Positions 37,417 to 46,590 of a DNA stretch of 64,000 nucleotides are shown in pieces (within the stretch, counting starts at the first letter, position 1; each line of letters opens with the position of its first letter). Position numbers and translations under genes: made by a program. The stretch comes from Streptomyces sp. DH5 (GTDB taxonomy: Bacteria > Actinomycetota > Actinomycetes > Streptomycetales > Streptomycetaceae): positions 124,001-188,000 of the forward strand of contig NZ_JAHWGP010000007.1 in assembly GCF_020873915.1 (NCBI RefSeq), in the 5' to 3' direction. A model generated the notes under the pieces. That model was not told the origin of the DNA, did not search any database, and saw only the letters and a list, made by a program, of their open reading frames with translations.

Positions 37417-38025
37417 ATGACGCCTATTCGTCACAACGCTTCCGGCGGTTCGGACAACGACGCGGTGCTCGACGCGGTGCGGGACTGCGTCCTGGCCGTC
37501 GGCGTCCGCCGCACCACGCTCACCGACGTGGCCCGTCGCGCCGGGGTCTCCCGCATGACGCTGTACCGGCGCTGGCCCGATGTGCGCTCGCTGGTCGGCG
37601 ACCTGATGACCCGGGAGTGGATCGCGGTGGCCACCGGAGCCATTCCCGAGCGGCGCCCCGGGGTGCCTGCGCGCGAGCTGCTCACCGAGGGTCTGGTGGC
37701 CGCGGTACGGGCCTTCGGCGTCCATCCGCTGTTCCGGAAGATCCTCGACGTGGACCCCGAACTGCTCCTGCCCTACGTGCTGGACCGCCGCGGAGCCAGC
37801 CAGGAGGCCCTGCTGGAACTCCTGTCCGGCTCCCTGCGCGAGGGGCACGCCGACGGCTCGGTACGCGCCGCTCATCCGGAACGGCAGGCCCGGTCGGTGC
37901 TGCTGATCGTGCAGTCCTTCACCCTGTCCCTGCGCACGATGACCGACGAGGACGACCCCGAGCTCGCCACCGAGGCCTTCCTCGGCGAACTGCGCGGCAT
38001 CCTGGAGAGGACCCTCACCCCATGA
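37417..38025 (+). CDS. TetR-family transcriptional regulator
   Basis: 202 residues; N-terminal HTH TTLTDVARRAGVSRMTLYRRW is given in parts as TLTDVARRAGVS and RMTLYRRWPD, a textbook TetR domain. The C-terminal part is a helical ligand/dimer domain. No Shine-Dalgarno and only bases between the repeat and ATG, suggesting leaderless translation. Overlaps glpD by ATGA and is divergent from the AGPS-like gene, so it likely controls both directions. Confidence 0.92.
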   Translation: MTPIRHNASGGSDNDAVLDAVRDCVLAVGVRRTTLTDVARRAGVSRMTLYRRWPDVRSLVGDLMTREWIAVATGAIPERRPGVPARELLTEGLVAAVRAFGVHPLFRKILDVDPELLLPYVLDRRGASQEALLELLSGSLREGHADGSVRAAHPERQARSVLLIVQSFTLSLRTMTDEDDPELATEAFLGELRGILERTLTP

Positions 38026-39602
38026 CCGCTCCCGGCGCCCGCGCCCGCGACTCCTCCCTCTCCGCCGCCCGCCGCGCTCGCGAACTGACCGGCTCCGTGG
38101 ACGGACCCGCCGTCGACGTGCTGGTCGTCGGTCTCGGCGCCACCGGCGCGGGGGCCGCCCTGGACGCGGCGGCCCGCGGGCTGAGCGTGGTCGCCGTCGA
38201 CGCTCACGACCTGGCTTTCGGCACCTCCCGCTTCAGCAGCAAGCTCATTCACGGAGGGCTGCGCTACCTCGCGTCCGGACGGCTCGACGTCGCCCACGAG
38301 AGCGCGGTCGAACGGGGAGTGCTGATGGAGCGCACCGCGCCCCACCTCGTGCACGCCCAGCCGTTCGTGCTGCCCCTCACCCCGCTGGTCTCGCCCGGTC
38401 AGGCCGTTCTCGCGCGGGCCGGGTTCCGGGCGGGCGACACGCTGCGGCTGGCCGCCCGGACGGCCCGGGCCACCCTGCCGTCGCCGCGCCGGCTCTCGGC
38501 GGTGGAGACCCGTCACCTCGCCCCGGCCCTGAGAAGCGACGGGCTGCGCGGCGGGCTGCTGTCCTGGGACGGCCGGCTCACCGACGACGCCCGCCTGGTC
38601 ACCGCCCTCGCGCGGACGGCCGCCGCGCGCGGGGCACGCGTCCTCACCCGGGTCCGCGCCCTGGAGCTGACCCCGACCGGGGCCAGGGTCCGGGACGAAC
38701 TGACCGGCGAGGAGGGCGAGATACGCGCCCGGGCGGTGATCAACGCGTCCGGTGTCTGGGCGGGCGGCCTCGTCGACGGCGTACGGATACGGCCCTCCCG
38801 CGGCACCCACCTCGTCCTGCGTCCCGAAAGCCTGGGAACGCTGACCGCGGGCCTGCACATCCCGATCCCCGGGGAGAGCAACCGCTTCGTGCTCGTCCTG
38901 CCCCAGGACGACGGCCGCGTCTACGTCGGCCTCACCGACGAACCCGTGGCCGGCGACATCCCCGACGTCGCCGAGGCGCCGGAGACGGACATCGGGTTCC
39001 TCCTCGACGTCCTCTGCTCCGTCCTGCACGTCCCGGTCCACCGCGACGACGTGGCCGGCGCCTTCGCCGGCCTGCGGCCCCTGCTGGACACCACCGCGGG
39101 CTCCTCCGGCACGGCGCCGAGGACCGCCGACCTCTCGCGGCGGCACGCGGTCCTCACCTCCTCCGAGGGCGTCGTCACCGTCGTCGGGGGCAAGCTCACC
39201 ACGTACCGGCGCATGGCCGAGGACGCCGTCGACGCCGCCGTCCGCCTCCGCGGTCTCAAGGCCGGCCCCTCCCCCACCGCCTCCCTGCCCCTGGTGGGCG
39301 CCGCGGCACCGCACGTGCTCTCCGCTCTGCCCGCGCCGCGCCGGCTCGTCCGGCTCTACGGCACCGAGGCCCCGGCCGTCCACGCGCTCGGCACCCGCGA
39401 CCCCGGCCTCGGCGAACCGGTGCTGCCCGGGTATCCGGTCACCCGGGCCGAACTGCTCTGGGCCCTGCGCCACGAGGGCGCGCTCGACGAGGAGGACGTC
39501 GTGGACCGCCGCACCCGCGTCGGACTCGTCCCCGCCGACCGGGAGACGGCACGCGAGGCGGTGCGCGCCTTGCTGGACGGGGCGTCGCCGCACGGCGGCT
39601 GA
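38022..39602 (+). CDS. glpD: Glycerol-3-phosphate dehydrogenase (GlpD-type, FAD)
   Basis: 526-residue respiratory flavoenzyme oxidising glycerol-3-phosphate to dihydroxyacetone phosphate at the membrane. FAD loop VLVVGLGATGAGAALDAAARG, substrate-site SKLIHGGLRYL, and VVGGKLTTYRRMAEDAV near the end of the catalytic domain; C-terminal cap follows. ATG overlaps the TetR stop. DHAP is the backbone precursor required by an AGPS-type enzyme, which makes the linkage meaningful. Confidence 0.93.
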   Translation: MTAPGARARDSSLSAARRARELTGSVDGPAVDVLVVGLGATGAGAALDAAARGLSVVAVDAHDLAFGTSRFSSKLIHGGLRYLASGRLDVAHESAVERGVLMERTAPHLVHAQPFVLPLTPLVSPGQAVLARAGFRAGDTLRLAARTARATLPSPRRLSAVETRHLAPALRSDGLRGGLLSWDGRLTDDARLVTALARTAAARGARVLTRVRALELTPTGARVRDELTGEEGEIRARAVINASGVWAGGLVDGVRIRPSRGTHLVLRPESLGTLTAGLHIPIPGESNRFVLVLPQDDGRVYVGLTDEPVAGDIPDVAEAPETDIGFLLDVLCSVLHVPVHRDDVAGAFAGLRPLLDTTAGSSGTAPRTADLSRRHAVLTSSEGVVTVVGGKLTTYRRMAEDAVDAAVRLRGLKAGPSPTASLPLVGAAAPHVLSALPAPRRLVRLYGTEAPAVHALGTRDPGLGEPVLPGYPVTRAELLWALRHEGALDEEDVVDRRTRVGLVPADRETAREAVRALLDGASPHGG

Positions 39603-39610
39603 GCGTCCGG

Positions 39611-41662
39611 TCAGCTTCCCCGGACCCCGACCTCGTACAGCGAGTAGCCCCAGTCGGTCCCGCGGTCCAGGAACTGGAGGCGGACGTGACGGGCCGGTGA
39701 CGGGGTGAGCACGGCCGTGTCCAGGCCACCGTCGCCGGAGGCGGTGGACCAGGCGGTGCGCCAGTTCGTGCCGTCGGTGGACAACTCGACGCGGTACGCG
39801 GTCCCGTACGCGCGTTCCCAGTCCAGGGTGACGCGGCCGACCCGGCGGACGGCTCCCAGGTCGAGGCGCAGCCACTGGTCGTCGCTCCAGTCACCGGCCC
39901 AGCGGGTGCCCCGGTCGCCGTCCACGGCCCGGCCGGGCGCATAGCTGGTCAACGGGTTCCACTCGGTCGAACTCGCGGTGGCCGCCGCGCCCTCGGCGAG
40001 GTTCACCCCCGCCCGGTGCGCCTCGGAGGCACCCCAGGTGTCGAGGTAGGACTCGGCCCCCCGGAAGAGGTCGTCCACCACGTCCTGTCCGCCGACGCGC
40101 CGGACGTCCTCGATCCAGTCGGGGACGAGACCGTAGTGCGCGGCTCCGTCGGTGTTCAGGTCCCAGGTGCGCTCACCGGTGGTCTGCCGGTCGAGGACGG
40201 AGCCGCCGTCGACGCTCCTGAAGGGGTAGGTCACCTTGTCCGGTGCGTTCGCGCCGCGCGGGGCCGGCCAGCCGCCGACGCCGTTCATGTCGGTGCCGTA
40301 CCCGTAGCCCACGCCGTACTTGTCGCGCAGGGCATCGGTGCGCTCCGCCTCCTCGACGAAGCCCTCGGAGCCGTGCATGTACTGGGCGGCGAAACCGCCC
40401 AGCGCGTAGAGCCGTTCGGTCCAGTCCGCGTCCATCCAGCTGTGCGAGGACAGGACACCGGGGTAGGACTCGGCCTCGAAGAGGTCCAGCACCCTGCCCG
40501 TGGCCTTGACGCTCATGTGGTCGATCTCGAGCATCATGTTGCGTTCCATCATGCCGCGCACGGCGTACTCACCGAGTTCGGTGAGCCCCCGTACGTTGCA
40601 CCGTGCGTCGGCGCTGTACGAGGGGACCTCCGTGCCGGCGGGAAGCTTCTTCTCCGCCTCGGCCGCCGGGGCGTCGCCGATCGGGTTGTCGGCCTGCGGA
40701 CCGGTGCACCTCCCGGTCTTCCAGAAGGTGCCGGTGGACAGGAACTGCCCCACGTTGATCGCGGTGCCGAGCGCGCCCGAGTCGAAGCGCACGCCGCACA
40801 GCGCGTTGTCGAACTTGTGGCACAGGAACATGCTGCGCACGCCCAGCGCGTACAGCTCGTCCAGTCCGGCGTCGATGTCGGCCCGGTCGCACTGCGCGAC
40901 GTCCAGGACCTGCTTGCACCCGAAGGGTTCGGAGGTCTCGACACCGAGGACCACCGCGAGTTTGCCCCGCGCGACGACGTCACGCGCCTGCGCGCTGTCG
41001 GTCACCACGCGGAACCAGCCCTTGCCCGGCCCGCCGTACATCCCGTCGATGTACGCCTGCATGTCGTAGGTCAGTTTCGCCTGGAGCCTGATCGACGTCA
41101 TCTCGTCGCAGCCGCGGTCCTTGAAGAAGTACACCGAGCAGATCACGCCGTTGGTGACGAGGTCGTTCACCAGGACCCGCTGGCCGCCGCGCCAGGCCCG
41201 TTCGATCCAGGCGTAGTAGTTCTGCTGGTGGGTGAGGGAGTCGTGGGCGGGCCAGTCCCGGAAGGTGGGCCAGCCGGCCGGATCGTGCCTGCCGTCGCCA
41301 CCGCCCGTGATGAAGTCGAAGACGGCGAGGGAGCCGTCCGGGTAGTGCTCGGGGCAGTCCCTGAGCGCGTCGGCGATGCCCTTCTGCGAGAACGCCCTGC
41401 CACAGATGAGCCGGCCCCCGAACGCCTCGTTGGACATGACGTGGTTGTGCGCGTCGACGAACCCGCGCACCTCACCGGTCGCACCGGTGCCCGTGAACGG
41501 CTCGCCGGTGACGTTGATCCCCGAGTCCGGCACGGGCCGGGTGGTGGGGTCCCACCAGCCCCGGTCGGCCGCGGAGCCGGGCGTGGGGGCGAGCGCCGCG
41601 GCCAGCACGAGGAGGAGCAGCGTGACGACCCCGAGGTGTCGTCGTGTGCGGTTCACGGTCAT
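39611..41662 (-). CDS. Secreted metal-dependent hydrolase-like protein with discoidin (F5/8C) domain
   Basis: 683 residues. Sec signal peptide (LLLLVLAAALAPTPGSAA). A long TIM-barrel-like domain with FVDAHNHVMSNEAFGG near the start and MLEIDHMSVKATGR later, reminiscent of amidohydrolase or membrane-dipeptidase metal sites. C-terminal ~130 residues form a galactose-binding discoidin fold (NLAEGAAATASSTEW, WLRLDLGAVRRVGRVTLDWE). Many cysteines suggest disulfides. Probably acts on peptidoglycan, glycan or peptide outside the cell; the substrate is unknown. GGAGGGAC ribosome site. Confidence 0.82.
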   Translation of the reverse strand: MTVNRTRRHLGVVTLLLLVLAAALAPTPGSAADRGWWDPTTRPVPDSGINVTGEPFTGTGATGEVRGFVDAHNHVMSNEAFGGRLICGRAFSQKGIADALRDCPEHYPDGSLAVFDFITGGGDGRHDPAGWPTFRDWPAHDSLTHQQNYYAWIERAWRGGQRVLVNDLVTNGVICSVYFFKDRGCDEMTSIRLQAKLTYDMQAYIDGMYGGPGKGWFRVVTDSAQARDVVARGKLAVVLGVETSEPFGCKQVLDVAQCDRADIDAGLDELYALGVRSMFLCHKFDNALCGVRFDSGALGTAINVGQFLSTGTFWKTGRCTGPQADNPIGDAPAAEAEKKLPAGTEVPSYSADARCNVRGLTELGEYAVRGMMERNMMLEIDHMSVKATGRVLDLFEAESYPGVLSSHSWMDADWTERLYALGGFAAQYMHGSEGFVEEAERTDALRDKYGVGYGYGTDMNGVGGWPAPRGANAPDKVTYPFRSVDGGSVLDRQTTGERTWDLNTDGAAHYGLVPDWIEDVRRVGGQDVVDDLFRGAESYLDTWGASEAHRAGVNLAEGAAATASSTEWNPLTSYAPGRAVDGDRGTRWAGDWSDDQWLRLDLGAVRRVGRVTLDWERAYGTAYRVELSTDGTNWRTAWSTASGDGGLDTAVLTPSPARHVRLQFLDRGTDWGYSLYEVGVRGS

Positions 41663-41807
41663 TGCGCACGTCCCTCCGTCGCGGAATTGTCATGACCAGC
41701 ACAATCCTCTGGGCCGAGAATCGCCACTGCCGCGCAAGGCGTCAAGGGTGCGCGCGTCACCCGTCTGCCAGGGGACCGCGGGGGGCCGTGCGGGACGGCA
41801 GGGCGGC

Positions 41808-42325
41808 TCAAGAGGACGGCCCCTCGGCCGGATCCACGTTCCACGTCCCCCGGCAGACCGCTCCCGCGGAAGACGCGGGCGAAGTCAGCCTCGCGCACCA
41901 TGGTGGGCTCCTGGCAGCCCGGGCAGCGCCGGAACACCACTTCGTGGGTGAAGCCGGGCGGACGCCCGAGTCCCACCTCGTCCGGAGCACGGACGACGGG
42001 CGGCCAGGAGCCGACGTCGGGCAGTAGCCGGTAAGCGGTTACCGACCTCTCCCACGCCTCACGGCTGAAGCCGCTCTCGCCGGCGCTCGGTACCCGCGCC
42101 CGCGGGCACAGGCCACGTGCTCGCTCCGTCGCGGCGCCGGCCGGAGCACCCGTCCGTGCCGACCACGCAGGTGAAGGGATCGGACGGCACCGCTGTCGAA
42201 CGTGCGGCGACCCAGCCGTCGAAGTCGGCCGCCGACCCGGTCAGGCGGCCTCCGCCGCCCCGCCGGAGGGCGCTCCTCGGCTCGGCCGGCCCGACGTACC
42301 GGTAGCTCCGCCCCCGTACCCTCAC
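41808..42325 (-). pseudogene. Decayed zinc-ribbon-containing gene with three frameshifts
   Basis: Stitching minus-strand frames gives one ~170-residue protein: VRVRGRSYRYVGPAEPRSAL and ADFDGWVAARS in frame 1 (from a GTG at 42325), APRRSEHVACARGRG in a second frame, GESGFSREAWERS...GLGRPPGFTHEVV and RRCPGCQEP in a third, and finally TWNVDPAEGPSS-stop. The last shift is one extra G in a G5 run (41847-41851). Two Arg codons (41866-41868, 41875-41877) sit where a second CxxC would complete a zinc ribbon, consistent with TGC-to-CGC changes. GC at third positions follows each frame in turn. Confidence 0.7.
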
Positions 42326-42411
42326 GGACGCCGGGCTCCCGGCCCGGCCGGCAGGACCTCGCTTCCGTCCCGGCGCCGCCCCCGCGTCACCCGCCCGTCC
42401 GGACGGCACAC

Positions 42412-42762
42412 CTACGCCCCGCCGCCGGTCTCGTAGTGCAGGGAGATGGAGCGCAGGACGTCGGCGGACGACACGTCGGTGCGGCCCTCGTCGTGGATCT
42501 CGGCGAGCTGGACGAAGGCGAAGGTGAGGGACGAGGCGATCTGGACGATGGCGGGACCGAGCTTCGCGGTGACGATGTCCGCCACCTCGCGCGCGCTGGC
42601 GTCAACGGGCAGTTGGACGTGCGGCAGCATCTCCTCCAGGAGCGTGGCCACCGCCCCGTTCCCGGCCACGTCGGCGTCCGGGTTCTCACGCAGCCGGCGC
42701 CGCATCTCCAGGGCCTCGGTGAGGATGCCGACGCTCCGCTGCATGATCTCCCGCTGTTCCAT
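42412..42762 (-). CDS. Uncharacterised helical protein
   Basis: 116 residues, not recognised. Sequence is amphipathic helical throughout (RSVGILTEALEMRRRLREN, EVADIVTAKLGPAIVQIASS). ATG 42762 is preferred over a GTG two codons upstream because an AGG lies eight bases before it. Single gene, divergent from the PP2C phosphatase gene with a 183-bp gap. Confidence 0.6.
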   Translation of the reverse strand: MEQREIMQRSVGILTEALEMRRRLRENPDADVAGNGAVATLLEEMLPHVQLPVDASAREVADIVTAKLGPAIVQIASSLTFAFVQLAEIHDEGRTDVSSADVLRSISLHYETGGGA

Positions 42763-42945
42763 GCGCACAGCCTAGACAGCCGCGGCGACCGGCCGGGCGG
42801 GAACGGCCGCGGCGGTCCCCCGCCGGCCCGGCCCGGGACCGTACGCGAGTGGCCCCGCCGCCGCTCCGCTGACTATCATCCTTTCCGTACGCGCATGCGT
42901 GTTGCGTCCCCCGGGGGCGGCACTTCTCGCCCGAGTGAGTGATCC

Positions 42946-43776
42946 ATGTCCCGCACCGGTTCCACGGACGACGGCGACGAGCTTCTCGTCAGGCTCAGGA
43001 CGCTGACGGCTCAGGCGCGTGCGCAGGCCGAGGTGCAGCGCTCCCGGGTGGAACTGGCCGTCGCCCTGCAACGCGGCATGCTGCCGCGAGGGCTGCCGGT
43101 CGCCGACGGCGTACGGCTGTCCGTGCGGTACGCGCCCGCGAACCAGGGTCTCAACGTGGGCGGCGACTGGTACGACGCGTTCACCATGCCCGACGGCCGG
43201 ATCGGTCTGTCCATCGGCGACGTGCAGGGGCACACCATCGAGGCCGCGGCCTTCATGGGCCAGGTCCGGGTCGGGCTGCGGGCGCTGGCCTCCGTGGACA
43301 GCGACCCCGGCGAGCTCCTCTCCCGGACGAACGAACTGCTGTTGACCCTGGGCTCCGACCTGTTCGCCACCTGCACCTTCCTGCGGCTCGACCCGGACAC
43401 CCGGCTGCTGGAGAGCGCCCGCGCCGGGCATCTGCCGTGCGTGTGGGCGACCGCCGACGGCCGCAGCGGGCTGACCCGGGACGAGGGCGGTCCGCCCCTG
43501 GGGATCCAGTCCGCGATGGTCTACCCCGTCACCCGGTACCGGCTCGACACCGGCGGCATGTTCGTGATGCTCACCGACGGGGTGGTGGAGGGGCCGTCCA
43601 TGCCGGTCGACGAGGGCCTGCACCGGGCAGCGCGGCTCACCGGCACGGCGGCCGTCGCCGGGATGGACACGGAAGCGCTCGCCGCCGCCCTGATCAAGGG
43701 CGCGGAGCGGGTGGGGCACGACGACGACGCGGCCGTCCTCGTGATCGGACACGACAGCCCGGACGCTCGCCCATAG
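42946..43776 (+). CDS. PP2C-type serine phosphatase (RsbU/SpoIIE family)
   Basis: 276 residues: N-terminal helical coiled-coil-like part (residues ~10-45), then a SpoIIE/RsbU catalytic domain with GGDWYDAF, IGDVQGHTIEAAAFM, TDGVVEGP and HDDDAAVLV, the metal-binding Asp set. Such phosphatases dephosphorylate STAS anti-anti-sigma factors. No sensory domain is fused. The MASE1 sensor follows 52 bp later in the same direction. Confidence 0.93.
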   Translation: MSRTGSTDDGDELLVRLRTLTAQARAQAEVQRSRVELAVALQRGMLPRGLPVADGVRLSVRYAPANQGLNVGGDWYDAFTMPDGRIGLSIGDVQGHTIEAAAFMGQVRVGLRALASVDSDPGELLSRTNELLLTLGSDLFATCTFLRLDPDTRLLESARAGHLPCVWATADGRSGLTRDEGGPPLGIQSAMVYPVTRYRLDTGGMFVMLTDGVVEGPSMPVDEGLHRAARLTGTAAVAGMDTEALAAALIKGAERVGHDDDAAVLVIGHDSPDARP

Positions 43777-43828
43777 AGCCCACAGGACCCGCGGTCCCGC
43801 CTCGCCGACACGACGGCCCCGGTGTGTG

Positions 43829-44836
43829 ATGGCTGGTGTGGTGGCTCGCCAGGATCTCCGTACACCGGCCGTCTTCGTGCTCGAGACGCTGGCCGTCGCC
43901 GCCTGCTACTACGCCGGAGGGCGGCTGGGGCTGCTGCGTGAGCTCACCGTCGCCGGTGCGGTGGTCTCGCCCGTCTGGCCGCCGACCGGGGTGGCCGTCG
44001 CCGGCCTGCTGATCCTCGGGCTGCGCTGCTGGGCGGGGATCGTGCTGGGTTCCCTGCTCGTCCTGATGCACCTCACCTCCCTCCAGCCGGCTTCGGCGGG
44101 CGTCCTCGTGGGCAGCACCGCCGCGCCGGTGGCCGCATACCTCCTGCTGCGCGGGGTGGGCTTCCGTACGGATCTCAGCCGATTGCGCGACTGTCTCGCC
44201 CTGGTGTTCCTCGGCGCCTTCGGGGCCATGCTGATCAGCTCGTCGACCGGTGCCGCGCTTCTCGTCGCCACGGGCGATCTGCCGGGACGGAGTTTCTGGG
44301 GGGTGTGGCTGGCCTGGTGGGTGGGCGACGCGATGGGCGTACTGCTCCTCGCCCCGGTCCTGCTGATGCTCCGGCGGCTGCGGTTCCCGCCGCACTGGTC
44401 GAGGTGGAAGGAGGCGGTGGGACTGACCGTGATCGCGGGCTGCCTCGTGCCGCCGGCCACGCGCAGTCCGGCGAGCCTGCTCTTCTCGGTCTATCCGCTG
44501 CTGATCTGGGCGGCGCTGCGGTTCCAGCTGCCCGGCAGCATGCTCTGTGCGCTGTACGCGTCCGTCATGGCCACGGTGGCGGCGACCGACCGGATCGGGC
44601 CCTTCGCGCACATGACCGAGGTTCAGGTGATGGTCAATCTGCAGGCCTTCAACGGGGCGATGGCCCTGACCTCCCTGCTGCTGTCAGCGGTGATCACCGA
44701 GCAGCACCGCACACGGCGGTCGGTGGAGCGGGCCTGTCAGGAGTTGGTGGAGGTGCTGGAGCATCTGGCCGCGGGGGAATCCGCCGCGGGGCGGCCACCG
44801 GACGCGGACGGCGGGCGGAGGCCGGACGCTCGGTAG
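43829..44836 (+). CDS. MASE1-domain membrane sensor protein
   Basis: 335 residues with about eight hydrophobic segments. MASE1 pattern: AACYYAGGRLGLLRELTVAG, SPVWPPTGVAVAGLLILG, WLAWWVGDAMGVLLLAPVLL. No catalytic domain is attached, only a short cytoplasmic tail with a coiled-coil-like stretch. ATG 43829 sits one codon after a GTG. It probably senses a small ligand for the neighbouring phosphatase; this is inferred from adjacency. Confidence 0.87.
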   Translation: MAGVVARQDLRTPAVFVLETLAVAACYYAGGRLGLLRELTVAGAVVSPVWPPTGVAVAGLLILGLRCWAGIVLGSLLVLMHLTSLQPASAGVLVGSTAAPVAAYLLLRGVGFRTDLSRLRDCLALVFLGAFGAMLISSSTGAALLVATGDLPGRSFWGVWLAWWVGDAMGVLLLAPVLLMLRRLRFPPHWSRWKEAVGLTVIAGCLVPPATRSPASLLFSVYPLLIWAALRFQLPGSMLCALYASVMATVAATDRIGPFAHMTEVQVMVNLQAFNGAMALTSLLLSAVITEQHRTRRSVERACQELVEVLEHLAAGESAAGRPPDADGGRRPDAR

Positions 44837-44877
44837 CCGGCTCCGCCCCCGGTGCCCCTGCCGTCACGACCCGGACG

Positions 44878-45732
44878 TCACTCGCTCAGGGACGCGGCGT
44901 CGCCCATCACGACCACCGGACGCAGGTCGGGGTCGAGGGCGCGCAGGAGGTCCCGCATGTGGTGCTTCTGCAGGCTGACGCAGCCCTGCGTGGGCCCCTG
45001 GTGGTCGACGTGCAGCCAGATGCCGCCGCCCCGGTCGCCACCGAGCGGACGGGTCAGGTCCAGCGGAGTGGTGCCCGGCTCGCGGTTGTAGTCGATGGCG
45101 ACGACGTAGTCGAAGGAGCCCTCCAGGGGCTCACCCTGGAAGCCGGTGCCGCTGACGCTGAACCCGTCCGACCGGTCGTAGGGCATTTCGGTGCCGGGGT
45201 CGGGCAGCAGTCCCCCGGCGTCGGTGAGGGTGTAGACGCCGATGGGTGAGCGGAGGTCGCCCGCCCAGTGGTCGTCGGTCCAGCCCTTCAGGGCGTTGCG
45301 CGCGGGCCACGCCGGTCCCGCCTCCCAGCCGGAGCCGGTGTGCTCGTACAGCACGGCCTCGGAACGGTTGGCGTCCCTGCCCCTGCCGGTCACCACGAGC
45401 ACCTGGCGGGCCTGCTCGGGGAGCCACGCACTCGTCCGGGGGCCGAGCCCGGGGATCCGGGCGGGCACGCGGGTCTCCGCCCCGGCGCCGCTGCGGCCCT
45501 GGGCGGTGTTCGCGGTGCCGGGCGGCCCGGCAGCCGGGGCGGTGGCCGCCGGGGGGCCCGCGGGGCTGCCGCCGGTGCCCGTCCCGCATCCGGTCAGGGC
45601 GGCGAGTACGAGGAGGACGACGGCTGCCGGCCGCACACGGCCGCGTGCTGGGGCGGGGGCTGCGGCCCGGCCTCCGGCCCGGGACGCAGCTCGAAGACGC
45701 GGACGGTGCGGGCAGTCGATCGATGAGGCCAT
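44878..45732 (-). CDS. L,D-transpeptidase (YkuD)-like lipoprotein
   Basis: 284 residues. Lipobox LAALTGC after a hydrophobic run, then an Ala/Pro-rich linker and a YkuD-type catalytic domain with LRSPIGVYTLT, a His in WLHVDHQGPTQGCVSL and the catalytic Cys of GCVSL. Such enzymes form 3-3 peptidoglycan cross-links or anchor proteins. The first ~32 residues are unusually long for a lipoprotein signal; a GTG at 45636 would give a cleaner one, though it lacks a ribosome site. Confidence 0.82.
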   Translation of the reverse strand: MASSIDCPHRPRLRAASRAGGRAAAPAPARGRVRPAAVVLLVLAALTGCGTGTGGSPAGPPAATAPAAGPPGTANTAQGRSGAGAETRVPARIPGLGPRTSAWLPEQARQVLVVTGRGRDANRSEAVLYEHTGSGWEAGPAWPARNALKGWTDDHWAGDLRSPIGVYTLTDAGGLLPDPGTEMPYDRSDGFSVSGTGFQGEPLEGSFDYVVAIDYNREPGTTPLDLTRPLGGDRGGGIWLHVDHQGPTQGCVSLQKHHMRDLLRALDPDLRPVVVMGDAASLSE

Positions 45733-46590
45733 GCTCTCAGCCTGACTTCGGCTCGCCGGATTCGCCCCCGCTCCCGGCGCGAGTCCGGCGAAGTCCCCCG
45801 TCTGCGCCGCCACCTTGGGGCATCGTCCGGCCCCGGAGGACACCCGGACGGGTGATGCAACCGTGCCCCGGGCGGAGTACGGGCCCGCCGGACGGAGTAC
45901 CGCGCCGGCGTGGCGCCACCGGTCGACGGCGCATCCCGTGTCCGGTTCGATCACCACGCTCCCCTTCGGCCGAACCGGTGAAGGGGTGACGTTCCGTCAG
46001 GGTGGCACTGCCGCGGACGCCGCTCATGGCGAGGGTGCCGGAGCCGTCGGGAGACCTGCGACGGTGACTCCGGGAGCCCGGTTCCGCGTCGATGTTCCGT
46101 GTGCTCGGCGCGGACGGGGGGACCGAGCCGGACCACGACACCGCTGAGGCCGGCGCCGGCACGCGGCCCGGTGGTGAGGGCGGGGGTGGCTGCCGGACTC
46201 CCCCGCAGGTGCGCAGGTGACCGTCGCCGGCGCGGGGCGCCACGAACGAGTGAATCGTGGAAGACGCCTCGACGCGCGCGCCGAGCGCCGGGTGCACACA
46301 GTGGTGCCGGACCGGCGCGCACTGACCGGGGGGCCGCCCCTGTCGGACCTTCTCGGCGGCTGCGCCGACGACCGTCGGTGAGGTGGGCGGCGTGCGTGGC
46401 CTCCCGGACGGACCTCCGGCTCGCTTCCCCCTTGCCGGCGGCGGGCGCGCCCCGTCCCCGGGGGGGCCGTGCCCTTCCGCGCACCGGTGGAGGGCGTCAA
46501 CCGGGAGGTCCGCAGCAGAAACGGTCAACCGCACTCGGCCGTACCATGGCTGGCCATCAGGTGAACCAACGGGCAGAAAGGGGCACTTCC
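45733..46590. other. Gene-free stretch of 858 bp
   Basis: No ORF here shows coding-like third-position GC together with a ribosome site or a recognisable domain. Frames on both strands are long only because of the high GC content. The right end (46545-46590) is the likely promoter/leader of the next gene (AAAGGGG at 46577-46583). It may hold a decayed gene that I cannot reconstruct. Confidence 0.5.

Noticed and set aside
36777-38021. 415-codon upstream extension of glpD
   Set aside because: Runs antisense through the AGPS-like gene and over tetR; GlpD homology begins after ATG 38022, which overlaps the tetR stop.
46092-46220. 43-codon ORF in the 858-bp gap
   Set aside because: No ribosome site, Gly/Thr-rich, no helix or motif; long frames are expected by chance at this GC.
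45951-46484. 178-codon minus-strand ORF in the 858-bp gap
   Set aside because: Arg/Pro/Ala-rich, no ribosome site and no domain; not supported as a gene.
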